A DNA stretch of 64,000 nt from Azospirillum tabaci. Its GTDB lineage: Bacteria > Pseudomonadota > Alphaproteobacteria > Azospirillales > Azospirillaceae. Positions within the stretch are counted from its first letter, which is position 1. Each line of letters starts with the position of its first letter. Below the pieces are notes generated by a model. It saw nothing but the letters and a program-made list of their open reading frames with translations, made no database searches and was not told the origin of the DNA. The DNA lies in contig NZ_JACCJY010000001.1 of the NCBI RefSeq assembly GCF_014596085.1, forward strand, positions 62,001 to 126,000. The letters run 5' to 3'. This document shows, one piece after another, positions 17,037 through 26,217 of this stretch. Position numbers and translations under genes: made by a program.

Positions 17037-17987
17037 ATGCCCCGCAGCGAGCTTTTCCCGCCCATCGACCCCTACCAGACCGGCTTCCTGCCCGTGGACG
17101 AGATCCACACCCTCTATTGGGAGCAGTCGGGCAACCCGCGTGGCGTGCCGGTGCTGTTCCTGCACGGGGGACCGGGGGCGGGCGCCTCGCCGACGCACCG
17201 GCGTTTCTTCGATCCCGGCCATTACCGCATCGTCGTGATGGACCAGCGCGGGGCGGGCCGCTCCACCCCGCTGGGCGAGGTGCGGCGCAACACGACCGAG
17301 CTGCTGGTGGAGGACGCCGAACGGCTGCGCCGCCATCTGGGGATCGAGCGCTGGCTGCTGTTCGGCGGAAGCTGGGGATCGACGCTGGCGCTGGCCTACG
17401 GGCAGACCCATCCGGAACGCTGCCTGGGGCTGATCCTGCGCGGCATCTTCCTGATGCGGAAGGCGGAGGTCGACTGGTTTCTCTACTCCATGCGCACGAT
17501 CTTCCCGGAGGCCTGGGCCACCTTCGCCGGCCACATCCCGCCGGAGGAGCGCGGCGACCTGCTGGAGGCCTATTGGCGGCGGCTCAACGCGCCGGATGCG
17601 GCGACCCGCATGGCGGCGGCGCGGGTGTGGAGCATGTATGAGGGCTCCTGCTCCTCGCTGCTGCCCTCGCCGGAACTGATCGCGACGAGCGCGGAGGACA
17701 CCCACGCGCTGGGCCTCGCCCGCATCGAGGCGCACTACTTCCGCTCCAACCGCTTCACCCCGGAGGACAGGCTGCTGCGCGACGTGCACCGCATCCGGCA
17801 TCTGCCGGGGGCGATCGTCCAGGGCCGCTACGACATCGTCTGCCCCATCGCCAGCGCCGACGAGTTGCGCCGGGCCTGGCCGGAAGCCGATTACCGCGTG
17901 GTGCCCGACGCCGGCCATTCCGCCATGGAACCGGGCATCCGCGCCGCCCTGGTCCAGGCGACGGAACGGTTCAAGGAGTACCGGTAA
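17037..17987 (+). CDS. pip: proline iminopeptidase
   Basis: A 316-residue alpha/beta-hydrolase of peptidase family S33 that removes N-terminal proline from peptides in the cytoplasm. Signatures are HGGPG (oxyanion region, 43-47), MDQRGAGRS (68-76), the nucleophile elbow GGSWGS with Ser112, the acid in GRYDIVCP and the histidine in DAGHSAM near the C-terminus. Family length about 315, so it is complete. It is monocistronic by spacing, with rpmI following on the same strand behind its own promoter. Confidence 0.93.
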   Translation: MPRSELFPPIDPYQTGFLPVDEIHTLYWEQSGNPRGVPVLFLHGGPGAGASPTHRRFFDPGHYRIVVMDQRGAGRSTPLGEVRRNTTELLVEDAERLRRHLGIERWLLFGGSWGSTLALAYGQTHPERCLGLILRGIFLMRKAEVDWFLYSMRTIFPEAWATFAGHIPPEERGDLLEAYWRRLNAPDAATRMAAARVWSMYEGSCSSLLPSPELIATSAEDTHALGLARIEAHYFRSNRFTPEDRLLRDVHRIRHLPGAIVQGRYDIVCPIASADELRRAWPEADYRVVPDAGHSAMEPGIRAALVQATERFKEYR

Positions 17988-18035
17988 CGAAGGGGCGCGC
18001 CGGACCCCTCATACCTCTCCCGCGTTCGCTCCCCC

Positions 18036-18064
18036 TTGCGTTGCGGCGTGGCCGCGCGTATAAC
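18036..18064 (+). promoter_or_regulatory. sigma-70-type promoter for rpmI-rplT
   Basis: TTGCGT (18036-18041), 17-bp spacer, TATAAC (18059-18064). The inferred start near 18071 gives a leader of about 80 nt before rpmI. Confidence 0.65.
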
Positions 18065-18151
18065 CCTGCGCTCCAACGGGCGGCGAGGCCGGGTCCGAGA
18101 CCCAGGGCATGCCCAACCGTCAGTCGGGAACATCCAACGCAAGGATTGAAA

Positions 18152-18352
18152 ATGCCCAAGCTGAAGACGAAGAGCGGCGCCAAGAAGCGCTTCAAGGTGA
18201 CCGCGTCCGGTAAGGTGCGCGCCCAGGCGGCCTTCAAGCGCCACTGCCTGGAGCAGAAGAGCCCGAAGATGAAGCGCAACGCGCGCGGCATGATGACCCT
18301 GGCCGAGCCGGACCAGAAGATCGTGCTGAAGAACTGGCTGCGCAACGCTTGA
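18152..18352 (+). CDS. rpmI: 50S ribosomal protein L35
   Basis: A 66-residue basic protein beginning [17 protein letters not shown], the conserved L35 start. It is a late-assembly protein of the 50S subunit. It precedes rplT by 21 bp in the conserved rpmI-rplT pair; infC, which often lies upstream in other bacteria, is not here. Confidence 0.97.
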   Translation: MPKLKTKSGAKKRFKVTASGKVRAQAAFKRHCLEQKSPKMKRNARGMMTLAEPDQKIVLKNWLRNA

Positions 18353-18373
18353 TATCGTAAGGGAATCTGAACC

Positions 18374-18745
18374 ATGGCTCGTGTTAAGCGCGGCGTCACC
18401 ACGCACGCCCGTCACCGCAAGATCCTGAAGCTCGCCAAGGGCTACCGGGGCCGCAACTCCAAGAACTTCCGCATCGCGATCGAGAAGGTCGAAAAGGCCC
18501 TTCAATACGCGTATCGCGACCGCCGCAACAAGAAGCGCGATTTCCGCGGCCTGTGGATCCAGCGCATCAACGCCGGTGTGCGCCAGTACGGCCTGACCTA
18601 CTCGCGCTTCATCAACGGCATCAAGCTGGCCGGCATCGAGATCGACCGCAAGGTCCTGTCGGATCTGGCCGCCCGTGAGCCGGAGGCCTTCAAGGCCATC
18701 GTCGATCAGGCCCAGGCCGCTCTCGCCTCCAAGGCCGCCGCCTAA
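18374..18745 (+). CDS. rplT: 50S ribosomal protein L20
   Basis: A 123-residue ribosomal protein starting [19 protein letters not shown], with the conserved [13 protein letters not shown] and [14 protein letters not shown] segments. L20 is an early-assembly 23S rRNA-binding protein and, in some bacteria, a repressor of its own operon. It is followed by a strong intrinsic terminator before pheS, so pheST may be attenuated or separately transcribed. Confidence 0.97.
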   Translation: MARVKRGVTTHARHRKILKLAKGYRGRNSKNFRIAIEKVEKALQYAYRDRRNKKRDFRGLWIQRINAGVRQYGLTYSRFINGIKLAGIEIDRKVLSDLAAREPEAFKAIVDQAQAALASKAAA

Positions 18746-18794
18746 AGGGTTCGCCGCGAAAGCGGAAACCCCGGTCCGGCGCCGGACACGAAAG

Positions 18795-18831
18795 AAGGGA
18801 GCCGTGCCTCTGGGCCGGCTCCCTTTTTCTT
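18795..18831 (+). terminator. intrinsic terminator between rplT and pheS
   Basis: An AAGGGAGCC / GGCTCCCTT stem around 18795-18825 followed by a T-rich tract (18824-18832). It sits 50 bp after rplT and could act as a terminator or attenuator for pheST. Confidence 0.8.
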
Positions 18832-18867
18832 TACGCTCGCACTTCCTTATGGCTCGCGGGAAATGAC

Positions 18868-19935
18868 ATGCTCGATGCGCTGAAAGACGAACTCCTGTCG
18901 CAGGTCAACGCCGCTGGCGACCTCGCGGCCCTCGAAGAGGTGCGGGTCACCGCGCTCGGCAAGAAGGGGCGCATCACCGGCTTCATGAAGGAGCTGGGCG
19001 GCCTGTCGCCCGACGAACGGCGCGAGCGCGGCCAGCAGCTCAACGCGCTGAAGGACGAGATTGCCGCCGCCATCGACGGCCGCAAGGCCGACCTCGCCCG
19101 CGCCCATCTGGAGGCCCGCCTCCAGGCCGAGCGCATCGACGTCACCCTGCCGGTCCGTCCGGAGACCGAGGGGCGCATCCACCCGATCAGCCAGACCATC
19201 GACGAGATGGTGGCGATCTTCGCCGAGATGGGCTTCAGCGTCGCCGAGGGGCCGGACGTCGAGGACGACTTCCACAACTTCACCGCCCTGAACTTCCCGC
19301 CGGGCCACCCCGCCCGCGACATGCACGACACCTTCTATCTGCCGGATGCCGGCGACAAGAAGATGCTGCTGCGCACCCACACCAGCCCGGTGCAGGTCCG
19401 CACCATGCTGAACAAGAAGCCGCCGATCCGCATCATCGCGCCGGGCCGCACCTACCGGTCCGACTACGACATGACCCACACCCCGATGTTCCACCAGATC
19501 GAGGGGCTGGTCATCGACGAGGCGACCCACATGGGGCACCTCAAGGGCTGCCTGATCGAGTTCTGCCGCGCCTTCTTCGACGTGGACGACCTGCCGCTGC
19601 GCTTCCGCCCCAGCTTCTTCCCCTTCACCGAACCGTCGGCGGAGGTGGACATCGGCTGCTCCCGCAAGGGCGGCGAGCTGAAGCTCGGCAACTACGGCGA
19701 CTGGCTGGAGATCCTGGGCTGCGGCATGGTGCACCCCAACGTGCTGGAGGCCTGCGGCATCGACAGCACCAAGTACCAGGGCTTCGCCTTCGGCATGGGG
19801 ATCGAGCGCGTGGCGATGCTGAAATACGGCATCCCCGACCTGCGCACCTTCTTCGAAGCCGACCTCCGCTGGCTGAAGCATTACGGCTTCGTGCCGCTCG
19901 ACGTTCCCAGCATGGCCCAGGGCCTGACGCGCTAA
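18868..19935 (+). CDS. pheS: phenylalanyl-tRNA synthetase alpha subunit
   Basis: A 355-residue alpha chain of the alpha2-beta2 enzyme that charges tRNA-Phe. It has the N-terminal coiled-coil arm (about 1-85) and the class II catalytic core, with motif 2 around [28 protein letters not shown] and motif 3 in [18 protein letters not shown]. Length is typical. pheT follows 13 bp later. Confidence 0.97.
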   Translation: MLDALKDELLSQVNAAGDLAALEEVRVTALGKKGRITGFMKELGGLSPDERRERGQQLNALKDEIAAAIDGRKADLARAHLEARLQAERIDVTLPVRPETEGRIHPISQTIDEMVAIFAEMGFSVAEGPDVEDDFHNFTALNFPPGHPARDMHDTFYLPDAGDKKMLLRTHTSPVQVRTMLNKKPPIRIIAPGRTYRSDYDMTHTPMFHQIEGLVIDEATHMGHLKGCLIEFCRAFFDVDDLPLRFRPSFFPFTEPSAEVDIGCSRKGGELKLGNYGDWLEILGCGMVHPNVLEACGIDSTKYQGFAFGMGIERVAMLKYGIPDLRTFFEADLRWLKHYGFVPLDVPSMAQGLTR

Positions 19936-19948
19936 AGGAGCCGGACCC

Positions 19949-22345
19949 ATGAAGTTCACGCTGTCCTGGCTGAAGGACCATCTGGAGACCGACGCCACGC
20001 TCGACCAGATCGTGGAGAAGCTGACCGCCCTCGGCCTGGAGGTCGAAGGGGTGGAGGACCGTTCGAAGGAGCTGAAGCCCTTCCGCGTCGCCCACGTCGT
20101 CTCCGCCGAGAAGCACCCGGACGCCGACAAGCTGCGCGTCCTGGTCGTCGACACCGGCACCGAGAAGCTCCAGGTCGTCTGCGGCGCGCCCAACGCGCGG
20201 GCCGGGCTGAAGGGCGTCTTCGCGCCGGAGGGGGCCTACATCCCCGGCTCCGACATCACGCTGAAGAAGGGCGTCATCCGCGGCGTCGAGTCGAACGGCA
20301 TGATGTGCTCGGAGCGCGAGCTGAAGCTGTCGGAGGAGCACAACGGCATCATCGAGCTGCCGGAGGACGCGCCGGTCGGCGTCGCCTACGCCGACTATGC
20401 CGGCCTGGGCGATCCGGTCATCGACATCAGCCTGACGCCGGACCGTGCCGACTGCGCCGGGGTGCGCGGCATCGCCCGCGACCTCGCCGCCGCCGGTCTG
20501 GGCACGCTGAAGCCGCTGGCGGCGGAGCCGGTCAAGGGCGCCTTCGCCAGCCCGTTCGGCGTGACCATCGAGGCGCCGGACGCCTGCCCGATGTATGTCG
20601 GCCGCTATTTCCGCGGCGTGAAGAACGGCCCGTCGCCGAAGTGGCTGCACGACAAGCTGGTCGCCATCGGCCTGCGCCCGATCTCCGCGCTGGTCGACAT
20701 CACCAACTTCATCACCTTCGACCTGTCGCGCCCGCTGCACGCCTTCGACGCCGACAAGGTCAAGGGCGGCATCGTCGTCCGCATGGCCCGCGAGGGCGAG
20801 ACGCTGGCGGCGCTGAACGGCAAGGAATACGTGCTCGACCCGAGCATGACGGTCATCGCCGACCATGAGCGGGCCGAGGCGCTGGGCGGCATCATCGGCG
20901 GCGAGGCGTCGGGCTGCACCGAGACGACGGTCAACGTCTTCCTGGAGGCGGCGATCTTCGACACCGTGCGCACGGCGCAGACGGGCCGCAAGCTGGGCAT
21001 CGAGTCGGACGCCCGCTACCGGCTGGAGCGCGGCGTCGATCCGGCGGCGGTGGTGCCGGGGATGGAGCGCGCCACCCGCCTGATCCTGGAGATCTGCGGC
21101 GGCGAGGCCTCCGACCTCGTGATCGCCGGCGAGGAGCCGCAGTGGCGCCGCACCCTGACCCTGCGTCCGGGCCGGGTCGCCGCGCTGGGCGGCGTCGAGG
21201 TGCCGCGCGACGAGCAGACCCGCATCCTGATCGACCTCGGCTGCGAGATCGTCGGCGAGGACGCCGACGGTGCTTTGCGCGTCGTTCCGCCCTCTTGGCG
21301 CGCCGACATCCACGGCGAGGCCGATCTGGTGGAGGAGGTGCTGCGCATCCACGGCTTCGACGCCATCCCGGCGACTCCGCTGCCGCGCGACAGCGTGCTG
21401 ACCCGTCCGGCCCTGACCACCAAACAGCGCCGCGTCGGGCTGACCAAGCGCACGCTGGCCGTCCGCGGCCTGTCGGAAGCCGTCACCTGGTCCTTCATGG
21501 CCGGTCCGGTGGCGGAGCTGTTCGGCGGGGTTGGCGAGGGGCTGACGCTGGTCAACCCGATCAGCGCCGACCTGGACGTGATGCGCCCGTCGATCCTCGG
21601 CAACCTGATCCAGGCCGCCGGGCGCAACGCCGACCGCGGTTACGCCGACGCCGGTCTGTTCGAGGTCGGCCCGGCCTTCCGCAAGCCGTCGCCGGACGGG
21701 CAGGACATCGTGGCCGCCGGCATCCGCGCCGGCAACGCGGTGCCGCGCCACTGGGCGGAGAAGGCCCGCGGCGTCGATGCCTATGACGCCAAGGCCGACG
21801 CGCTGGCCGTGCTGGAAGCCGCCGGGGCGCCGGTGACCAACCTGCAGGTCACCACCGACGCGCCGGGCTGGTACCATCCCGGCCGCTCGGGCGTGCTGCG
21901 CCTCGGCCCGACGGTGATGGCCCGCTTCGGCGAGATCCACCCGACCGTGCTCGGCACGCTGGGCGTCAAGGGGCCGGTGGTCGGCTTCGAGGTCTTCCTC
22001 GACGCCATCCCGCTGCCCAAGAAGAAGGGCGGCACGGCGCGTCCGCTGGTCCAGCTCTCGCCCTTCCAGCCGCTGGAGCGCGACTTCGCTTTCGTCGTCG
22101 GCAAGGATGTCGAGGCCGACAAGCTGATCCGCGCCGCCAAGGGCGCCGACAAGGCGCTGGTCAAGGACGTGACGGTCTTCGACGTCTATCAGGGCGCGAA
22201 CCTGGAGGAGGGCAAGAAGTCCGTCGCCCTCTCCGTCACGCTCCAGCCGACCGAGCGGACCCTGACCGAGCCGGAGATCGAGGCCATCGGCCAGAAGATC
22301 GTCGCCGCGGTCGCCAAGGCCACGGGCGGCAGCCTGCGCAGCTGA
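19949..22345 (+). CDS. pheT: phenylalanyl-tRNA synthetase beta subunit
   Basis: A 798-residue beta chain. It begins with MKFTLSWLKDHLETDATL and has the tRNA-binding (EMAP-like) domain at about 40-150, the B3/B4 editing region near 205-375, the B5 domain around 395-475 and the anticodon-binding FDX-ACB domain at the C-terminus (about 700-798, PFQPLERDFAFVV). It is required for tRNA-Phe aminoacylation with PheS and is translated from the same operon. Confidence 0.97.
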   Translation: MKFTLSWLKDHLETDATLDQIVEKLTALGLEVEGVEDRSKELKPFRVAHVVSAEKHPDADKLRVLVVDTGTEKLQVVCGAPNARAGLKGVFAPEGAYIPGSDITLKKGVIRGVESNGMMCSERELKLSEEHNGIIELPEDAPVGVAYADYAGLGDPVIDISLTPDRADCAGVRGIARDLAAAGLGTLKPLAAEPVKGAFASPFGVTIEAPDACPMYVGRYFRGVKNGPSPKWLHDKLVAIGLRPISALVDITNFITFDLSRPLHAFDADKVKGGIVVRMAREGETLAALNGKEYVLDPSMTVIADHERAEALGGIIGGEASGCTETTVNVFLEAAIFDTVRTAQTGRKLGIESDARYRLERGVDPAAVVPGMERATRLILEICGGEASDLVIAGEEPQWRRTLTLRPGRVAALGGVEVPRDEQTRILIDLGCEIVGEDADGALRVVPPSWRADIHGEADLVEEVLRIHGFDAIPATPLPRDSVLTRPALTTKQRRVGLTKRTLAVRGLSEAVTWSFMAGPVAELFGGVGEGLTLVNPISADLDVMRPSILGNLIQAAGRNADRGYADAGLFEVGPAFRKPSPDGQDIVAAGIRAGNAVPRHWAEKARGVDAYDAKADALAVLEAAGAPVTNLQVTTDAPGWYHPGRSGVLRLGPTVMARFGEIHPTVLGTLGVKGPVVGFEVFLDAIPLPKKKGGTARPLVQLSPFQPLERDFAFVVGKDVEADKLIRAAKGADKALVKDVTVFDVYQGANLEEGKKSVALSVTLQPTERTLTEPEIEAIGQKIVAAVAKATGGSLRS

Positions 22346-22404
22346 CGCCGGCGCATCCAAAGGCTGCGGACCCGGAAAAGGGTTCAATTTCGTAAGACAA
22401 AGTT

Positions 22405-22440
22405 CGGGCCTCCGCCGCAAGGCGGGGGCCCGTTGTTTTT
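22405..22440 (+). terminator. intrinsic terminator of pheST
   Basis: A 12-bp stem (cgggcctccgcc / ggcgggggcccg, one G-T pair; 22405-22416 and 22421-22432) closed by a GCAA tetraloop and followed by TTGTTTTT. Confidence 0.85.
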
Positions 22441-22790
22441 CTATATCCGGATGGAACGGCTCCCGATACGGACAGTTCAAAGGATTGTTCCGGAGTCGAC
22501 ACGTCTGGATTGGCAGAGGACGGTGTGGTCCAATGTTTGGGCCGCGTTTCGGTGCAGCATCCGGACGCGCCGCATATGCGCTTTTTCAGAGTTGAATGGA
22601 GTTGGTCCATCAGATAAAGCGAATGAACATAAGTTTGCAAATCATGCGTCCGTATTGTCCCGATGCTACACAGCGCGGGCTATAAATTTCAGAAATGGAA
22701 TGTTTTCTTTCCACGATACATGACAGCATTCTAAAAAATTTGTCGGGCTGATATTTCGATTTTTTTAATATTTTTTCGTTCTTTTTTGAG
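22441..22790. other. AT-rich gap without a supported gene
   Basis: This stretch is far more AT-rich than its surroundings, with T-runs around 22760-22785 and a tataaatttc motif near 22680. No convincing gene is seen: a minus-strand frame at 22236-22640 overlaps pheT and has no recognisable features. It probably contains the promoter of the downstream receiver gene and may be a remnant of acquired DNA. Confidence 0.5.
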
Positions 22791-22856
22791 TTGGTCATGT
22801 TGGAAACGGCGCGGGGTGCCCTGGCTCCGCCGCCCTCAGCTCTGGTGAAAAATCCA

Positions 22857-23366
22857 ATGGTGAGCTTAACGAACGACAACGCCAAAACCGCTTCCGTCCT
22901 CGCCATGACCGGGGATACCGGCAATGGTCCGGTGGGAAGCGGCGGCGCGTTCCGCCGCGAAGACGGCGATGGAGGAGCCCCGGACGAGGCAAGCCGGCTC
23001 GTCATCGTGGTGGACGATGACCGGTCGATCGTGGAAGGTCTGGCGCTGCTTCTGGAGGCCTGGGGGTATGACGTGCTGACCGCCCTGTCGCTGAACGAGT
23101 TGGCGCAGCGGTTGCCGCAGGCGACGGGCCGTCCGGGGCTGGTCCTGGCCGATCATTTCCTGCCGGCCGGCGGCACGGGCGCCCAGGCGGTGGAGATGGT
23201 GCGCGCCCATGTCGGCGCCCCGGTGCCCGCCCTGATCCTGACCGGCGACACGATGCCGGAACGTCAGGCCGAAGCCGCTGCCCTGGGCTGCCGGCTGTTG
23301 CACAAGCCGGTGCAGATCGGTCCGCTGAAGGACATGGTGGACACGCTGATGAGCGGCGCCGGCTGA
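22857..23366 (+). CDS. orphan response-regulator receiver protein
   Basis: A single receiver (REC) domain preceded by about 50 low-complexity residues. The domain begins LVIVVDDDRSIVEGLALLLE (acidic pair), has the phosphoacceptor region LVLADHFLPAGG, then LILTGD and a conserved lysine in LHKPV. There is no output domain and no kinase beside it, so it probably acts as a phosphate sink or protein-interaction module; receivers of this LLEAWGYDV type are also found on hybrid kinases. The start is uncertain: in-frame starts exist at 22791, 22797 and 22857. It is convergent with an HD-GYP response regulator. Confidence 0.8.
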   Translation: MVSLTNDNAKTASVLAMTGDTGNGPVGSGGAFRREDGDGGAPDEASRLVIVVDDDRSIVEGLALLLEAWGYDVLTALSLNELAQRLPQATGRPGLVLADHFLPAGGTGAQAVEMVRAHVGAPVPALILTGDTMPERQAEAAALGCRLLHKPVQIGPLKDMVDTLMSGAG

Positions 23367-23394
23367 CGACGCCCACCGGGATGGAGCGCCGGCG

Positions 23395-24981
23395 TCACTC
23401 CCGGCGCAGGCTGCCGGACACCGCCAGGAAGGCGTCGACCACCACCGGATCGAACCGGCTGCCGGACAGGCGCCGGATCTCCGCCACCGCCACGTCATGG
23501 TCCAGCGCCTTGCGGTAGGGGCGGTCGCGGGTCATGGCGTCGAAGCTGTCGGCCACCGCGACGATGCGGGCGCTCAGCGGGATGGCGTCGCCGCGCAGGC
23601 GGTCGGGATAGCCGGTGCCGTCCCAATTCTCATGATGCGACCGGGCGATCTCCGCCCCCAGATGCAGATGGGTCCGTCCGTCGGAGCGCCGGCTGGCGCG
23701 GTCCAGCAGGTCCCAGCCCATGGTGGTGTGGGCCTGCATGACGGCCCGCTCCTCCGGGGTCAGCGGCCCGGTCTTGCCGAGAATGGCGGGGTCCAGCGTG
23801 GCGTTGCCGACGTCGTGGAGGATGGCGGCCAGACCGACCGACTCCAGGAACACCGTGTCGAGAATGGCGGGATGGCGCCCCTCCTCGGCCAGCCGGCGGG
23901 CGATGCGGTCGGTCACCAGGGCGATGCGCGGGCCGATTTCGGCGTCCGCGCTTGGATGACCGGCGCGTTCCGCCAGATCGGCCATGGCGATGACCGTGTG
24001 CTCCTGGCTGCGCCGCAACTGTTCGTACAGATGCAGATTGTCGAAACCGACCGAGATCTTTCGGCAGAACACCTCGATCAGGTTGCGGTCGAGGTCCGAC
24101 AGGGGCCGGTCGGAACTCAGATAGACCACGTTCTCGCGGTCGTTCGGCGTGCGGATGTAGAGCGTGCAATGGTCGGCGGCGTAGCGGTTGCCGCGCGACT
24201 CCAGGCAGCGCTTCACCTCCGCGAGAACGGCGGGCTCCACATGGTTGGCCGCCGGCTCGTCGATCAGCGTCTCGAACCGGCCGGAACCGGCCAGGACATA
24301 CAGCCCATCCGCCGCGCCGCTGATGACCGGTCCGCGCTGCACGCACAAAATGGCGTCCGGCCCGACGCCGAGGATGCCGGACAGCTGCGTCAGCACGCCG
24401 GCGGCGAACAGCTTCATCGAGCGCGCCTGGAACAGCGACGACGACGCCTCGATGATCTTCTCCAGCCCGCGCCGGTTCATCTCGATCGCCATGATGTCCT
24501 CGTAGGAGCGCAGGGCGGCGACCGTGGTGGTGAACAGCTGCTGGGCGGTGAGCTGAGTCTTGGCCTTGTAGTCGTTGATGTCGTAGTCGAGGATCACCGC
24601 GCGCTCCGGCGCCTGGCCGGGCTGGCCGGTGCGCAGGATGATGCGGACGTGGCGGTTCTTCAGCTCCTCCCGGATGTGGTGGACGAGCTGCAACCCGGCG
24701 TCGTCGGTTTCCATCACCACGTCCAGCAGGATGATGGCGATGTCCTCCTCCCGCTCCAGGATCGTCCGTGCCTCCGCGGCGGAATAGGCGGAGATGAACT
24801 GGGCGGAGCGGCCCTTGTAGGCGAAATCGGCCAGGACGAGCTTGGTGATGGAGTGCACCTCCGGCTCGTCGTCCACGATCATCATCTTCCACCGGTTCCC
24901 GGTGGCCGGCGACCCGGTCTCGCCGTTGCCGTCGCCGTCCTGGTCGTCCAGAAAGAGGAACTCGTCGTCGGAGTCGGTCAT
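23395..24981 (-). CDS. REC-DUF3369-HD-GYP response regulator
   Basis: A 528-residue regulator: an acidic head, receiver domain at about 30-155 (MMIVDDEPEVHSI, IILLDVVMETDD), a DUF3369-type sensor region (about 170-310) and an HD-GYP domain (about 330-528). HD-GYP proteins hydrolyse cyclic di-GMP. Metal-site elements are ILHDVGN (the usual lysine of HDxGK is Asn here), QAHTTMGWDLL, and HHENWDGTGYP, the signature motif. Start: ATG at 24981; a TTG at 24987 is also in frame. It probably lowers c-di-GMP on phosphorylation, affecting motility or biofilm. Confidence 0.9.
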   Translation of the reverse strand: MTDSDDEFLFLDDQDGDGNGETGSPATGNRWKMMIVDDEPEVHSITKLVLADFAYKGRSAQFISAYSAAEARTILEREEDIAIILLDVVMETDDAGLQLVHHIREELKNRHVRIILRTGQPGQAPERAVILDYDINDYKAKTQLTAQQLFTTTVAALRSYEDIMAIEMNRRGLEKIIEASSSLFQARSMKLFAAGVLTQLSGILGVGPDAILCVQRGPVISGAADGLYVLAGSGRFETLIDEPAANHVEPAVLAEVKRCLESRGNRYAADHCTLYIRTPNDRENVVYLSSDRPLSDLDRNLIEVFCRKISVGFDNLHLYEQLRRSQEHTVIAMADLAERAGHPSADAEIGPRIALVTDRIARRLAEEGRHPAILDTVFLESVGLAAILHDVGNATLDPAILGKTGPLTPEERAVMQAHTTMGWDLLDRASRRSDGRTHLHLGAEIARSHHENWDGTGYPDRLRGDAIPLSARIVAVADSFDAMTRDRPYRKALDHDVAVAEIRRLSGSRFDPVVVDAFLAVSGSLRRE

Positions 24982-25138
24982 GGGCAAAGCCTGGGGCGGA
25001 ACGGGCGGGGAGCAAGAAAGATTAACACGGCACGGTCGCGCCCGCCTACCGCAACGATCGATGCATTTTCGACGAAAAATCCCAACAATTTACAAGGAAC
25101 GCCGGGTTCCTTCCGCCTGATGGAAAGCGGCGCGGGGA

Positions 25139-26128
25139 TCAGAAGGTTTCCAGCTCGATTACCCAGCAGTCCATGGAGCGCTGCGCCAGCGCGCCGCAGA
25201 CATTGTCCACCTGCGTCCGGGTGAAGGGGCCGACGCCCATCTGGTAGGTGGTGCGGGCGCCGCGGAAGACCGGCCAGACCATCGGCGGCAGGTCGCGGTA
25301 GGCCGTCCCCGGGCCGTAGGTGAACTCCTGCCAGGCGCGCAGCCCCTCGGCGTGGCTGACATATTCGCCGAGCCGCGCGGCGAACAGCGCCCCCGGCTCG
25401 ATCGGCGGCATGCCGGGCAGCGGGTAGGGGGCGACAACCCCGATCAGACCCTCCGCCGTGGCGACCGCGCGAGTCCGGCCGGGCATGCCCAGCGTCACCC
25501 GCCCGTTCGCGGAGTCGATCAGGCTGACCACATCGCCCTTGCGCAGGGTGAAGCTGCGCCGCTTCTTGTTGTCGAGGATCTCCGTCGCCTTGATGGCGTC
25601 CGCCGCGACGACATAGCCCTGGGCCGGCACCTGGGCGGCGATCTCCCACGCGCTGCGCGGCACCACGGCGGCGCTGCGGTGGATGACCGGCGGCTTGCCG
25701 GTCGAGGGGGGCGATCCGCCGGCGTTGGCCCCGCCAGCGGTAGCGCCCATGGCGGCGGTGATGGAGCGCGACACCATCAGCGCCGGGTCCAGCGAGTCGG
25801 AGGGGACGTAGCCGATGGGCTGGCCGCCGATGGCGACCTCCGTCCAGCTGGTGCCGCGGGGCGTGCCCAGCGCGTTCAGCGCCTTGCCGCGCGGCAGGGT
25901 CTGGATGATCCGGGCGTCGGCGTTGGGGCCGATGCGCACCTCGATGTCGCGGTTGAGGACCACCTCGCCGGTCAGCGGCGCGCCGATGGCGACGGGGCTC
26001 TGCGCCAGGGCGGCGTCCGGGGCGAACCACATCGTCGCCGCGGCCAGGATCAGCCGCAGCGCCAGGGCGCGGAAAGCGGTGGTGGAACGCGTGCGCACGG
26101 CGGTTGGCCCCCATGGAGGAGCGTCCAT
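25139..26128 (-). CDS. secreted SH3-domain protein with SPOR-like C-terminus
   Basis: A 329-residue exported protein: signal peptide (about 20-43, ending ALAQ), an SH3b-like domain (about 45-115, with the DIEVRIGPNADARIIQTLPRG pattern), a Gly/Ser/Pro-rich linker, a second SH3-like stretch (RRSFTLRKGDVVSLI, about 205-245) and a C-terminal segment resembling a SPOR fold (TTYQMGVGPFTRTQVDNVC to CWVIELE), where two cysteines could pair. SH3b and SPOR both bind cell-wall material, so a peptidoglycan-associated role is inferred. Function otherwise unknown. Confidence 0.75.
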   Translation of the reverse strand: MDAPPWGPTAVRTRSTTAFRALALRLILAAATMWFAPDAALAQSPVAIGAPLTGEVVLNRDIEVRIGPNADARIIQTLPRGKALNALGTPRGTSWTEVAIGGQPIGYVPSDSLDPALMVSRSITAAMGATAGGANAGGSPPSTGKPPVIHRSAAVVPRSAWEIAAQVPAQGYVVAADAIKATEILDNKKRRSFTLRKGDVVSLIDSANGRVTLGMPGRTRAVATAEGLIGVVAPYPLPGMPPIEPGALFAARLGEYVSHAEGLRAWQEFTYGPGTAYRDLPPMVWPVFRGARTTYQMGVGPFTRTQVDNVCGALAQRSMDCWVIELETF

Positions 26129-26217
26129 TTTGCATCGGTCCGGCCCGCCGGGGCAACCCGGCGCGTGCGCGCCGGGGCGGATGTCACGGAACGGACGTTT
26201 TGGAACGGCGGGGCCGC

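Noticed and set aside
22236..22640. 134-residue minus-strand frame in the AT-rich gap
   Set aside because: It overlaps the pheT end and terminator and has no SD, motif or codon pattern.
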